From assembly GCF_028858725.1 (NCBI RefSeq), contig NC_084767.1:33735395-33799394 (forward strand): a stretch of 64,000 bases of DNA. Direction: 5' to 3'. Made by a program: the position numbers and the translations under genes. Of the stretch, positions 23,788 to 36,400 are shown piece after piece. The notes beneath the pieces were generated by a model, which worked only from the letters and a program-made list of their open reading frames with translations, was not told where the DNA came from and made no database searches. Numbering within the stretch: position 1 is the stretch's first letter; each line of letters begins with the position of its first letter. This stretch comes from Colius striatus (Eukaryota; Chordata; Aves; Coliiformes; Coliidae).

Positions 23788-26700
23788 GTGAGTGCCGAAG
23801 CGGGCGGCGGGGAGACGGGAGGGGCCCCTCAGCCCGCCTCAGGGAAGGGACAGGTGCCGCCCGCGGCTCCGCAGGCTGCCCCGCGGAGCCTCCCGAGGTT
23901 GCTGCCGGGTGGCGTTTCACGGGCAGTCAGGGTTCTCCCGCGTGTGAGATAGACGAAGGTCCTCTTTTTTTGCTCTAAGTACTTCGATTTTGGAGGAACT
24001 GAGAATAATCGAAGGTGTGTTTCAAACGTTTCTTCTTTTCCCAGGATCTAGAGGTAGTGAGATAGCTTAGCTGTCCCCCAGAGGTGCTTCAGATATTTTA
24101 GAGTCTTTCAGGGGTTATATATCCCTCTTAGCTGGGTTTCCTAAAATTACAAAGCTTAGGAAGGTATAGAGCTGGTGCAGCTATATACATTTCCCCAAAT
24201 GTATTATTTCAATGAGCATTGTCAATAGAATGTGTCATAGAGGTAGTCGTCTCAAAGCCAATTGTGTAAAAATTACAGAGTTAATTGCTGTGAAACCTCA
24301 GTTACAGTATTTCATTTTAAAAGACAAGCAAAAGGCTAGTTCAGAGCCAAAAAAAGCCCTACACCAAATTAGTTGTCATGCAGGCAAAAACCACCTGCTT
24401 TACCTTGCCCTGAGGTTTTTTTGGTTTTATTTGCTGTAGAGTGGTGAACACTATGTCCATGTTCCAAAAGTATATTATTTGAATACACAGAGTCATTATT
24501 GTATATAAATATTACCTGCAAAATTGAGAGGGAAAGGAGAGTTGAGTTTCCTGAAGTTTAGAGACTAAACCAGATTTATAAAGAATTTTTTTAAAGCTGG
24601 AGCATCTGTATTGACTGAAATCAGGAGACGAGCTGGGAAAAGAGGCAGAGTAATAAAATATTTACGGGAAAGATATAGGCTGCTTGAGTTGTCAAAGAGA
24701 GTGTAAAAGCAGCTTACGTAGATGACTGCAACACTTTTTTTTGGTAGGCTATGCAGTCACTTGCATATTATCAAAAGATTTAATCATTTAAATGAGAAAC
24801 TGAATGGAAACCTTATGTTTTTGTCCATGAAGTCACTTCTTAATGCTGTAGCACTTCCATTTCAATGGTGATACACTCTGCAAACATTGAAATATCAGAT
24901 CAAGGAATATTTGGGTAGCTTGTTACATAGAATTAGAATGGTAGGGTTGGAAGGGACCTTTGGAGATCATCTAATTTGTCTGAAAAGTCAACCTAGTGTT
25001 ATTTGTTCATGTATTTATATCTTGTTTTGGTTTGGTTTTTGTTTTTCAATAGGCCTTTTCTGTTGTTTCGAAGCTGCTATCTCAGTGTAAACTTGACCTG
25101 CTGGATGAACTTGTATCAGCAGAGGTAAATGCTTTCCATGTCTTATTTTAGCAGTTCATGTTCCATTATGAAGTAACTTGCATTCAGCATGTCATTATCT
25201 ACAAATACTGTCAGTTTGATTTAATTTGAAAAAAGCAATATGGAACAAAGCAATTGTTTGTCCTGCAACTTTTTTGTGTTTAATTTCAAGACATGAAACT
25301 TAACCTAAACTTGCAGCATTTACAAAAAAATAAAATATGCTTGCCATTGAGCATAAGGGTCAATTGCCAAAAAGATTGCTGGCATACCAGAAAGGATTGA
25401 AACACAGTGGGTTCTGGATGGCAGCTGGAATTGCATACCTCTGTTGGTGTAGGCAGATAGCTGAAACTTTTGGTGTGTGCACCAGGATTCAAATAAAGAA
25501 ACTGGTTTGTGCTCATCCTTGCTGCACTAATACATTCCCACCTCCAGCTAGTTACGTACCACCAGTTACTGGTTTTGTCTGGAAGGCGTCAGTCCTTGTG
25601 TCATGATCTCAGGGATATGGCTGACCTGGATAGTTAAAGATCAGTGCTGTGTGTTCTGTGTTTTTATGAATTTTTAATTGCTGAAGCTGTCTTGGCCTTC
25701 CCAGGGGACAGAGGTAGCAGATGCATCAGTCAAGTGGAGGAGATACTTCAGGTCTATGTCTGCCTTGGTACTGGATGTCAGCTTGACCTCTCCTATTGCC
25801 ACTCATGCCTTGCAGCAAAACTTTTGGTGCTGTTCTAGTGCATCCCCACTGGACAATCTTGCCTTCTCTCTGAGTGGAGATAGCAATAAAATGTGAGTTT
25901 GTTTCTTATAGTTGTTTTGAAAGAGCATCTCCTCTTTCTCTGCTCACATCTTTCAGATGATGAGGTTAATCCAAAGACCTCATGTAACCAGAGTCATGTA
26001 AATGGATGAGGCTGTGATACCTCAACAGACTGCTTTGTTCTTGCTTCAGCCAGTGAATTTTAGACTTGCAAAATGTACCAGAAACCAACATCTTCTAGTG
26101 AAGATTGCCTCTTGCTTCTGTGTGGCTTCTGGATGTGCTTGTTATTAAAAAATGTAAATTCAAGTTAGGCTAAAAAATGAGTGGTAATGGAAAGGATTAT
26201 GAAAGAACTTTGTGGAGGTTAAGTAAGCCATAATTGAAGTAGAAGCTAAGGAATGTGCATGTAGTGAGAAATAAGCAGTAAGCAGGCAGAGTGTGAGTAT
26301 GATTGTGGAAGCAAGTTTTAACTGGTATTTTCTGGGCTTATATACCTTACTTTTCAAATTCTGTTTTGGCAGTACCTTTTTTAAACATTTTTTTAATGCT
26401 TGGTGTTTCTGTTGGTTTGAGACGTAAATGGATCAGGGAGTGCTCAGACTTCCCAGCACTTTTTCACTGCTGTATATGTTTTCCGCTGTTGTGTATGTTT
26501 TAGCAATATGGCTAATTTTTTTAACTGCAGTAGTCAAGATTGTTACCTCAATTTCCTAATGAAAAACTAAGTGACAGTTTTTCTGAATGTAGGTACTTCA
26601 GGTGCTGAAGGAAAAGATTTCATCACTCCCTGACAACCACAGGGATGCCTTAGCAGCTGACATGGATGCAATCATGTACACAACAGAAGGAGATGTTCGC

Positions 26701-29700
26701 ATTTACTATGATGATGATGGTATGTTTAGAATTCTATAACATTTCAGCAATGGGCGGTCTTGTTTCCTGGTTTCGTCAGTAAGCAGACATTCTCCTTACA
26801 GATATGGTTTTGAGTACTGTTATTCTTTGCATTTCTGTTTCTGGTTCATCTGTATATAATTTCTTGATTTCCTTTTAAAAGAGAAAGATTATTGTTAATA
26901 AGTTGTGGTACTCTTCTGACTTCTGTTTAGGTTTTGCTCATTTCTATTCTTTTGTCACTTCTGATTTTTACATTATTAGTCCTTAGCAATCTCAAACCCA
27001 GTTATTCTACTATATGCAGAAAGCTGTTTGCTTCAGCAGTGAAAATACATTTTCCAAGAAGAATAGTGAAGGCTGAATAATGACATAAATTTTGCTGTCT
27101 TCACTTCTACTCTGTTTTCATGGGTTATACTTTGTTCTAGGGCTTCTTGATTTTTTTTAAATTTTTTTTTTAACTATTGATGCGTGCAAACAAGTTTTTC
27201 TTTTGGATGAGTATGAGCATGATGTGCTCAGTTCACTATCTGACAGGTTGAAATGGTTTATAGTCTAACCATAGGTCTTCTAATAAGCATTTCAAATTTT
27301 CAGACCCAGTGAGCTTTTTTCCTGGTTTGGGAGCCAAAATTTTTCTTTCCTCTTTGATTGCTCCTGAGTTGGAGCAACGTACTGATACTACATAATTTTG
27401 TAGTATCGACAGTTGGAATTGGACCTTGTAGTAACCAGCATATGGTTTAATTATGTACAGTGCTAAACAAAATGAATATAGCCTTAAGTATCTTTTATCT
27501 TTTATTTATTCTATTGTGCATTCTTTATTGCTGAAGTCAGCTGCCCTTCCTGGATCTCACTACAATATATGTTAGATAGCAAATAGGAGTATTTTTCCAA
27601 GGGAAAATATGAGATCTACCTTCTGCTTTCATTTATTTCCAACAGGAAGGAAGTTTGTTAGCATCCTGATGCGTTTCTGGTATTTGAATGGTGCTAACCT
27701 ACCTGACGAAGTACCAGGTGAAACCAGAGTTTTCCAGATTGTGTTTGGAGAGGAAAGCATGAAAGAACAAAGACACCTTTTAACAGCCAACTATGAGTAA
27801 GTTTACCTGTCCTTTTTTTTTTTTTTTCCCTCCATGTACATGGGCTAGCTGTGAGGAAAGTTATGGAACTGAAAGCATTCACACTGTGCCAGTGCAGAGC
27901 TCAGTATGTTTTAATTTACCTTGATTCTAACCTAAGTTACTTCTCATCCAGCTTCCCAGTTTTGATTTTATGGCCAGATTTTTTAAATACATCTTAGTCA
28001 TTGTGTTATTTTCTTGCTTCTGAATTGATGTTAATGGGAACTCTCTCAGGAGGAGCAGTAGCACTGAAGGAGGTTTCTGACCCTGTCCTGTACTGCCTCT
28101 GCAGCTTTCAGGAAATAAGCCAGTATCAATTCTTGTTTCTCATTTCTTGTAGCACAGCTAACAGCAATGCAGTCAAACCAAGCAGTCAAGACTTTTGCTG
28201 TTGACTTGTCACTTTCCACTCAAAAGTCAGAAATGCAATTAGCTGAAAAAGTACCTCACAAAAGAGGATGTTATTTAGCCAAAAGCTTTCTGCAGAAAGG
28301 CACAACAAAGCAAGCATCACTCCACGTTCAGATAATTCATGCCACACTGATCCAATCTCAAAGCACACATTAGGTAGATGGGTTTTTGTGGAAATGCTTG
28401 TCAGTACACTTAACACACACGTTATTTACATTGGAGCAGTACAGAAATTTCTGCGCAGTTGGCAAATGCACTGAAAATAACAGTGTCAGAAGTTGGGAAA
28501 AGTGAGGGTGTTTGTGTGAGAGGTGCAATATAATCAATCACGTTTCAACTGGAGAGGCCATGGGGTCCAGTTGATGAGCAGTGAAACAAAGGAAACACTC
28601 TGAGGACGCTAGTGCTTTTTGCCTAGATGGATTTTTGTGGATCCCTCCTGGAGCTGAATTCAGCCTCTTCCTTAGAGCTGGACACTTCTGAGGCTCCATT
28701 AACCTCAAGAGCCTCCCCTTAAAGCCATAAATATCTTCCTAATCCCTAGCAGAGAAATGTTTACAAGTATGCAGACAGCAGAGGACTTGCCCTAGGTGGA
28801 AGAGGTTAAAGACTTGTTGGCCAAGCTTAAGGCTCATAAGTCAATGGGTCCTGATGGGATGCATCCTAGAGTGCTGAGAGAGCTGGCTGATGTGATTGCA
28901 AAGCTTTGCTCCATCGTTTTTGAACAATCATGGAGTAAAGTTCCTGAGGACTGGAGAAAGGCCAGTGTCACGCCAGTCTTCAAAAAGGGCAAGAAGGACG
29001 ACCCAGGAAACTACAGGCTGGTCAGTCTCAACTCAATCCATGGAAAAGTGATGGAACAACTCATCCTGAATGTTATCACTGAATATATGAAGGATAAGAT
29101 GGTTATGAAGGGGAGTCAACATGGCTTCAGCAAGGGGAAATCCTGTTTGACCAACCTGAGAGCCTTCTATAAGTGCATAACCGGCTGGCTAGATGAGAGG
29201 AGTGCAGGGGTCATCTGCCTGGACTTCAGCAAGGCTTTTGACACTGTCTCCCATAACATCCTCATCAGAAAGCTCAAGCAGTGTGGCTTGGATGAGTGGA
29301 CAGTGAGGTGGATTGAGAGCTGCCTGAATGACAGAGCCCAGAGGCTGGTGATCAGTGGCACAGAATCGAGTTGGAGGCCTGTGGTCAGTGGAGTTCCATG
29401 GTTCTGGGGCCAGTCTTGTTCAACATCTTCATCAATGACCTGGATGAGGGGACTGAGTGTACCCTCAGCAAGTTCGCTGATGACACCAAACTGGAAGGAC
29501 TGGCTGCTGAGTGGCCACGCTCCTCAGAGAATTGTAGCCTATTCTGAAGCATGATAAAATCAAAGGGAGTCATTAATAAAATTGAATAGCTTTGAGTCAT
29601 GTTTTATGTGAGCTGACCTCAGCAGTGCAACTGCCTAATACCACTCACTAAGTTGTTGAAAAACTGTAGATACTCAGGCTTTTGGAGAAATAGAGCCACC

Positions 29701-31943
29701 AGGCCTATTTTTAAATGCGTGCTTTAAAAACACATGCTAGTGAAGCACCAACACTGAAGGCAGTTTGTGACTTGAAAAAAACTGCACCAGGCTGAGACTA
29801 CAGGACTGCATTCTCTCTCAGCTCAGCAAGTGGATACCGGAGACCTCCTCCACCCATCCCCCATTGCCATTTGTACATGAACGTATTTGGTTCACATTTG
29901 TAAATTGACATGTAGATTGTCATCTACCTTGATTTCAGCAAGGCTTTTGACACTGTCTTCCATAACATCCTCATCAGAAAGCTCAAGCAGTGTGGCTTGG
30001 ATGAGTGGACAGTGAGGTGGATCAAGAGCTGGCTGAATGACAGAACCCAGAGGGTGGTGATCAGTGGCACAGAATTGAGTTGGAGGCCTGTGGTCAGTGG
30101 AGTTCCACAGGGATCGGTTCTGGGGCCAGTCTTGTTCAACATCTTCATCAACAACCTGGATGAGGGGACTGAGTGTACCCTCAGCAAGTCACCTGATGAC
30201 ACCAAACTGGGAGGACTGGCTGTGCTGCCATTCAATGGGATCTTGATCGACTTGAGAGTTGGGCAGAGAGGAACCTCATGAGGTTCAACAAGGACAAGTG
30301 CAGAGTCCTGCATCTAGGAAGGAACAACCCCATGCACCAGTACAGGCTAGGGGTTGAACTGCTGGAGAGCAGCTCTGCAGAGAGAGACCTGGGAGTCCTG
30401 ACTGATAATAAGCTAAATATGAGCCAGCAATGTGCCCTCGTGGCCAAGAAGGCCAATGGCATCCTGGGATGCATCAAGAAGAGTGTGGCCAGCAGGTCAA
30501 GGGAGGTTCTTCTCCCCCTCTACTCTGCGCTGGTGAGGCCTCATCTGGAGTCCTGTGTCCAGTTCTGGGCTCTTCAGCTCAAGAGAGATAGAGAACTTCT
30601 GGAGAGAGTCCAGCACAGGGCCACCAAGATGATCAGGGGACTGGAACGTCTTTCATACAAGAAAAGGCTGCAGGAACTGGGGCTGTTTAATCTGCAGAAG
30701 AGGAGATTGAAGGGAGATCTTATTAACATTTATATGTATCTAAAGGATGGGTGTCAGGAGGTTGGGACATCCCTTTTTTCTACAGTATCTAGCAACAGGA
30801 CAAGAGGTATTGGGATGAAGCTGGAACACAAAAAGTTCCACTTAAACATAAGAAAAAACTGTTTCACTGTGAGGGTGATGGAGCAGTGGCACAGGCTGCC
30901 CAGAGGGGTTGTGGAGGCTCCTTCCTTGGAGGTCTTCAAGACCCTTCTGGACATGTTCCTATGCGACCTGATCTAGGTGAATCTGCTTCTGCAGGGGGGT
31001 TTGACTAGATGATCTCTAAAGGTCCCTTCCAACCCCTACCATTCTATGATTCTATGCATTCCCTCTGCTTTTTACAGTGCTAACCTAAACTCAAATGGGC
31101 AAAGACACTGAGTCCTTGGGAGCCTAGTGTTAAGTATTTACATGTCTGGAGAAGACAGTTTCCAAGAGTGCATGCAAATGGCAAAGCAATCAGGTTATAC
31201 TGCTCTTGTCCACAATGGCAGCATAAATATTCAGCTTGAAGCTCAGACTTACCTTTAGATGACAAGCAGTGAAATTGTCATGCTCTGGGAGGAAGGCATT
31301 AATGAATACATAAGGAAGAGGAAGACCTTTCAAAATAGGGATGGACATTTTCATTTTTCTATCAAAAACTGTGGAATTTTATTTCAGGGAGATTGAGTGC
31401 TACTCTTGGCTCGATCTTTGATGTATTTCCGAAAATACACCTTTTTTTTTGAAGTACAGTTGCGTAAAAATGAAAATTTCAGGAAGAATGCATAACGTGA
31501 TTTCCTTTGCAGTTACAGTCCCATTAAATGAAACTCTTTAGAGATGAAGATCTGCCACAAAGCTATATTCTTAGTCAGCGCTTTGAAAACTGAGCGCTTT
31601 CTTTAAATTGGGGTCTTTGTTGTTGCTGCTCAATCCTGTCTGTGGGATTGGAACCAAAATACTATGAAGTCAGTGCACTTGTTTTCTTAGTATACAATTA
31701 ATTTTGATCTTCCATTTTGAGTCATAAGCATCAGAGACTAAGGAGCTTTTATAGGAGTAACTTTGAAGTAAAGCATTTCTTCGTGATTTCTTGTTGGTAT
31801 TTGTAGCTCTTTAAGCATCAAGTGAATTTCAACAATTCTTCATTTATTGTCTTTCCTTTTCCAGATTTCGAAGGGAATTTACAGAAGGAGCAAAACCAGA
31901 TTGGACAATTACACGGATTGAACATCCAAGACTATTAGAATAA
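23467..31943 (+). CDS. MAIP1: MAIP1, matrix AAA peptidase interacting protein 1 (5 coding exons, 249 aa)
   Basis: Coding exons 23467-23787, 25053-25124, 26593-26719, 27646-27796 and 31865-31943 join in frame to 249 aa. MAIP1 (C2orf47 in human) sits in the mitochondrial matrix, binds the m-AAA protease subunit AFG3L2 and assists maturation of EMRE, a subunit of the calcium uniporter. Exon 1 starts with an Arg/Ala/Pro-rich presequence (about residues 1-52), then the conserved [20 protein letters not shown] and [13 protein letters not shown]. Later conserved blocks are [56 protein letters not shown] and [16 protein letters not shown] at the C-terminus. The protein is shorter than human (about 291 aa); the difference falls in the exon 1 leader. 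The last intron (4.07 kb) holds CR1 repeats. Confidence 0.94.
24926..24985 (-). mobile_element. Short CR1 3'-end fragment in MAIP1 intron 1
   Basis: About 60 bp matching the reversed CR1 3' terminus (AGAATGGTAGGGTTGGAAGG, then GGAGATCATCTAATT). It is a strongly 5'-truncated copy just upstream of exon 2. Confidence 0.75.
25053..25124 (+). CDS. MAIP1: MAIP1 coding exon 2
   Basis: Acceptor TTTCAATAG. Codes [20 protein letters not shown] then VSAE. Donor GTAAAT. 72 nt, phase 0 at both ends. Confidence 0.92.
26593..26719 (+). CDS. MAIP1: MAIP1 coding exon 3
   Basis: Acceptor GAATGTAG. Codes [20 protein letters not shown] to RIYYDDD plus one base. Donor GTATGT. 127 nt. Confidence 0.92.
27646..27796 (+). 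CDS. MAIP1: MAIP1 coding exon 4
   Basis: Acceptor TTCCAACAG. Codes [20 protein letters not shown] to HLLTANY plus two bases. Donor GTAAGT. 151 nt. Confidence 0.93.
28790..29508 (+). mobile_element. CR1 LINE fragment, reverse-transcriptase region (copy 1)
   Basis: Open frame of CR1 ORF2 with reverse-transcriptase blocks [53 protein letters not shown] and [13 protein letters not shown]. An 11-bp deletion near 29397 removes part of the QGSVLGP block and shifts the frame; the catalytic FADDTKLE segment near 29474 is then in another frame. The fragment stops at about 29508 without the CR1 3' end. It lies in MAIP1 intron 4 in sense orientation. Confidence 0.9.
29509..31056 (+). repeat. Chimeric repeat unit: ~410-bp unknown segment joined to CR1 (copy 1)
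   Basis: 29509-29918 is not CR1. From about 29919 a second CR1 runs to its true 3' end at 31056. The CR1 part encodes the end of the reverse transcriptase (catalytic block reads SPDDTKLGG rather than FADDTKLG) and the C-terminal region [40 protein letters not shown] and so on. The whole unit, including the unknown segment and the junction, recurs inverted at 41678-43173. It lies in MAIP1 intron 4. Confidence 0.85.
31865..31943 (+). CDS. MAIP1: MAIP1 coding exon 5 (terminal)
   Basis: Acceptor CCTTTTCCAG. Completes a Glu codon, then [20 protein letters not shown] to LLE and stop TAA at 31941-31943. Confidence 0.94.
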
Positions 31944-32570
31944 ATCCCTTCTACAGTCTTTTCATGTACTGTTGTAAATGTTCTGGTGTAAAAAATACCA
32001 GGTGTTTTTGGTCTTTTTTTTACCTTCCTGGCTTCTCCTCCAACAGAGGGCTGAATTTTGTATGTTTGATTTCCCAAAACTCTTCTGAAACATGGGCAGT
32101 GCTGCAGCATTACAGTAAAGCCTTTTCTCTGGAACAGGCTAGTACAAGCTTAATTGGTATTAATACTCATCCAAGACATTTACACGACACAGTTTCACGC
32201 AGCCAGTATTACAGGTATGTTGACTTCTTACATTGATAGAAGAAATGGTACTACTTGAAGATAAACAACATTTTCCTGGCTTCTGGCCCTTCTGAGTTAT
32301 TTTCCTGTGGGGTTTTTTTTCCCCTGGGGACTGTACAATGAATAACTGAATAATATGCAAGATGAAATAGAGGTTGATGGATTTTAGATTGTCTAGCCTC
32401 AACAGTTAATTTTGAGGTGATCTTACTTTTGAATATATTTGAGATTAAGAAAGATAGAGCCCTTCTCTGAGTCTGGTACAGGACTGGATTAAGAAAAAGA
32501 GTTTTAACACTGCACAGGGAAAATAGATCAAAGATGTATGTGTTTTGAAAAATAAAAAGAATATTCCTTT
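31944..32570 (+). other. MAIP1: MAIP1 3'UTR (inferred)
   Basis: AT-rich sequence after the stop codon with an AATAAA at 32551-32556, about 610 nt downstream. Another AATAAA lies near 32654. The cleavage site is not fixed. Confidence 0.4.
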
Positions 32571-32823
32571 CAATTCAGTAACTTACAGGCAGTTACAAAT
32601 TTAGAGGTTCAGGAGTGAAAAGTCAGTCAAAAATGTGAGTTTAAAAGAAGATGAGAATAAAGCTAAACTAAGTCCTGTATTTGAAATGCACATTGAAAAA
32701 TGAGTAAATCATTAAAATTAGATGTTCCAGCTGAGCAATTTCCCAGTTCTCAGATTATCTCTGTTTCTAGAATGTGAGAGTCCTGGTGTAAGTAGCTTAA
32801 TGTTTTATATACAGATCAATAGG

Positions 32824-33495
32824 AAAGAGAAGACTGAGGGGGGATCTTATTAATATTTACAAATATCTAAATGGTGGATGTCAGGAGGTTGCGGTATCCC
32901 TTTTTTTCTGTAGTATCTAACAACAGGACAGGGGGTAATGGGATGAAGCTGGAACACAAGAAATTCCATTTAAATATATAGAGGAGCCCAGAACTGGACG
33001 CAGGACTCCAGATGAGGTCTTACCAGGGCAGAGTAGAGGGAGAGAAGAACCTCCCTTGACCTGCTGGCCACACTCTTCTTGATGCATCCCAGAATGCCAT
33101 TGGCCTTCTTTGCCACAAGGGCATATTGCTGGCTCATGTTTAGCTTATTATCAATCAGGACTCCCAGGTCTCTCTCTGCAGAGCTGCTCTTCAGCAGTTC
33201 GATTGCCAGCCTGTACTGGTGCACAGGGTTGTTCCTTCCCAGATGCAGGACTCTGCACTTGTCCTTGTTGAACCTCATGAGGTTCATAAGAAAAAACTAT
33301 TTCACTGTGGGGGTGAGGGAGCAGTGGCACAGGCTGCCCAGAGGGGTTGTGGAGGCTCCTTCCTTGGAGGTCTTCAAGACCCTTCTGGACATGTTCCTAT
33401 GCGACCTGATCTAGGTGAACCTGCTTCTGCAGGGGGGTTGGACTAGATGATCTCTAAAGGTCCCTTCCAGCCCTACCATTCTGTGATTCTGTGAT
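32824..33495 (+). mobile_element. CR1 LINE 3' fragment with inverted middle segment
   Basis: 32824-32980 and 33286-33495 are consecutive parts of the CR1 3' end in plus orientation. Between them, 32981-33285 is an upstream CR1 part in minus orientation, which reads [20 protein letters not shown] on the minus strand. The right junction coincides with the edge of a perfect 16-bp palindrome GAACCTCATGAGGTTC (33270-33285). The 3' end is the usual ATTCTGTGAT type. Confidence 0.9.
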
Positions 33496-36400
33496 CAGAA
33501 CAGGTTTTTTAATCCCTTATCTCAGCTTTAAATGTCAAGCTAACTTTTTAACCAGGTGTGTTTTTAAAGTGTAGAGTATAATTACTGTGATTACTGTAAC
33601 AGTAGTTGCGATTGAAAGGTATAAATTAAATTTTTTGTAGTTCAGAAAATTCAGAAATATCAGCTCTTCTGATGCTGTGATATAACATTTCAACAATTTT
33701 TTTGTGTCAAATCTTGGCAAAATAATTGTAGTATTTTGTTCTTCCAAAGCAGCAGCATCCTGGCCTTATAATAGAGAATTTGTGATTTGTCCTCTGGAGA
33801 AAGTTCAGTGGTGACAGAGAGATTTGTCTTGAAGTCATAAACAAAATTCTATATTTAAAGTTATGTATAGCCATTTTATATGCTGTCAATCAGGAAAAGT
33901 TTGAGGAAAAATGCTAAATGGTAGCACATCCAGTTTGGCCACTGAATGATGTGGTGCTGCAAGAGGCTGCAATCAGACATGTTTGTCATAGTAGCAGGAG
34001 ATACAAGCAGAGCACTAGTGAAGTGTGCAGATACACCTCTAAAAGAAGTCATATGGAGCTAAAGAAGACAAAAGCCGGTAAAGCTGTCTTTGTATTCAGC
34101 ATAAGTATCTTTTTTTGTTTGATTGGATATATCGAAACAGGAGTCTCTGTCATGACCGATGTGGGATTATTACCCTTTTACTAGCAAGTGCACCATTTTT
34201 GTAAGCAAAGGCAGAGTGGACCCTTCTGTGTAATTAATAATGAAAAGATTTTGAGTTGTTGACTATAAAATTGTAACTTGATCTGAACACGTTCCAGATT
34301 TTTAAGTTTTGCTGAAAAAAACCCCGTCATTGGAAGTTTACATGCACTATTTTATTGTTTTAAAGTTATATTTGTCTTTGGGTTGTAGGGCGCAGCTGTT
34401 GGATGTTTATCTTTTTTTTTCCTCCTCTAATCTTCATTTTTTAAAATTATCCTAAAGATGATAAACCTCTGTCAGATGCAGAACTACCTATGGCCTTACA
34501 CCATAAATAAATTGGAAAGGCACATAAATCACTATGTTTATTGTACTGGAAAGTGGTTTGCATCCACAGTAAAAAAATGGTGTAATTAAACTTGATTTAC
34601 AGTCTAATATTGGCTTCAGGAAAAGAAAAAACACACCACTACCCCACCCTACCCCAAAACCCTACTCACAAAACAACCCCAAACCCAACTTGAAAGGAAT
34701 GGACAATATACTACTTAAACTTCAATGTCATCGTCTTTACAGGAAGCTTTTACTACTTTTTACCTGCCATCCATAAATTCTCTGTCATAAATGTGGTCAT
34801 TGTAGCAATTAAGTCAGACTGAAAGGAATGTCAGTGAAGGACATTTGTCATCTTTTGGCAATCTACATTTTCTCTTGTTAAAACACTTTTCTTCCATGTC
34901 ACTTGTTCAGACAAAACAGGAGCATGTGGTTTCTCCACGGCCAGCCACAAGTATCTACCCAAACCACCTGTTATCTCAGATTATAAGTTTAGTGTCTTCA
35001 AGCTAGCTCCTAGTGATTACATTTTTACATACTATCAAGGTTGTCTCAAATTCTTTCATCAAAAAGGATGAGTAAAGAGTTAAGTATGCTTTATCTTGAG
35101 CTGAGACAAAGGGAGGAGGATATTGTCTTGCAATTCGGGGATTTCCAGTGCTGCTATTCAAACACTTTAATAATACTGCACAGAATTTTCAAAATAACTA
35201 AAGGAAGTGGTGTATTAGAACTGTCTTCATGTTTTGGGAATATCAGTGCTGAACAGGGAACTGTAGAACAAAGTGGGGATGTGTGTCACAGCAGGCTAGC
35301 ATGCCTAAATTCTCTTGCTGATTTTTTTTCAGACTTCACATTAGAAATCACACAGTGGAAGGATTTGAGTATGCTTTATTTCTCTTCCAGCTCCCAGCCC
35401 AAGTTCCATTTCTGTTGCTTTAAGTCAGGGGTACAATTGTAGTTATGGTGTACAGCCTGCAAATCCCTATGCATACCCACCTAAAATATTTGCAGTTTCT
35501 ACCTGTAAACTTCTTAATTCAGACTCCAATAATTATTGAAAACAGTGTTACCAGGTTTGGTAGTTATTTCTAGGGAAAAATTCCTATCTTTAGTAAAAAC
35601 ACTGATGTTTCTGATTCATTTTACACAGAACAGTGAGGTCACAAGGTGTCTGGACTACGCTTGACTGGGGGATGGAGATTAAAAGTACCACGTTCTCCCC
35701 TAAGTGAAACTATGTTTCATTAGGTGCATATGGAGTTTTGGAAGCCTTCATTTATTTGTTCATCCAAAACTAGTCATGCTTACTGACAGCTGCTTGACAC
35801 AATTTCAGTATTTGTCTAAATCTTGACAAGCACTAATTAAATCTGTCCAACAAAAACCCCATTAATTTGCACATAATGGTCACCAGTAGATGGCCTTGGC
35901 CACAAAGCTACCGTGGCTGGGAAGTGACTGGCATTAATGAGAGTGTAAGAGGGATAAAGAAGAAAATGGTAGAGGTGTTGGTTCTCATTTAGGTGCTATT
36001 TAAATTATTTAGACTCATTAAGAAATCTTGATATCCTTTTGGCTTTCATCCCAAGTCAGTGATAGTGTCTTGTGTGCTCTCTGCTGTGCCTACCCATTTT
36101 GAAGTGGCAATTTAACAGTGTGCTTAGTATGGGAAAGATTAGTTTTATATTCATATTTTAAAGTATGTTTTATCATGTTGATTGTAGTTCCTTTCCGTCC
36201 TTGACAAGCATTGTCTGGTTAATTCAGGGAGCTACATTCAAGTTTCTCTAGTTTTTAAGGCATGTTCAAGCTTGACTTTACCTTCACGTCAGGTTATATT
36301 TAGCTATTTGTTTTCAGATATTATAGCTCAAAAGCTGTTCAGCAGTAAAAGTCATTGTCACAGTGGTGGTTATACTCCTTCAAAACTTCACAAGTCCTGT

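Larger units (their letters stand above)
23010..23960. promoter_or_regulatory. CpG island with divergent TYW5/MAIP1 promoter
   Basis: CpG-rich block covering the first exons of both genes. The two start codons are 248 bp apart head to head, so the core 23219-23466 must serve both. It contains an Sp1/KLF-type double GC box at 23442-23454 and TCTCGCGA at 23285-23292, which is eight of ten bases of the TCTCGCGAGA motif often reported in bidirectional promoters. No TATA box was seen. Transcription start sites were not determined. Confidence 0.82.

Noticed and set aside
23142-23978. 278-codon plus-strand open frame across the TYW5/MAIP1 promoter
   Set aside because: It overlaps MAIP1 exon 1 in another frame and antisense TYW5 exon 1. 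Its composition is that of random GC-rich sequence.
25337-25838. Possible retrosequence in MAIP1 intron 2 (open frames of 64-89 codons)
   Set aside because: The text has a slightly higher GC content than its flanks, but I could not tie it to any repeat family or find terminal repeats or a target duplication.
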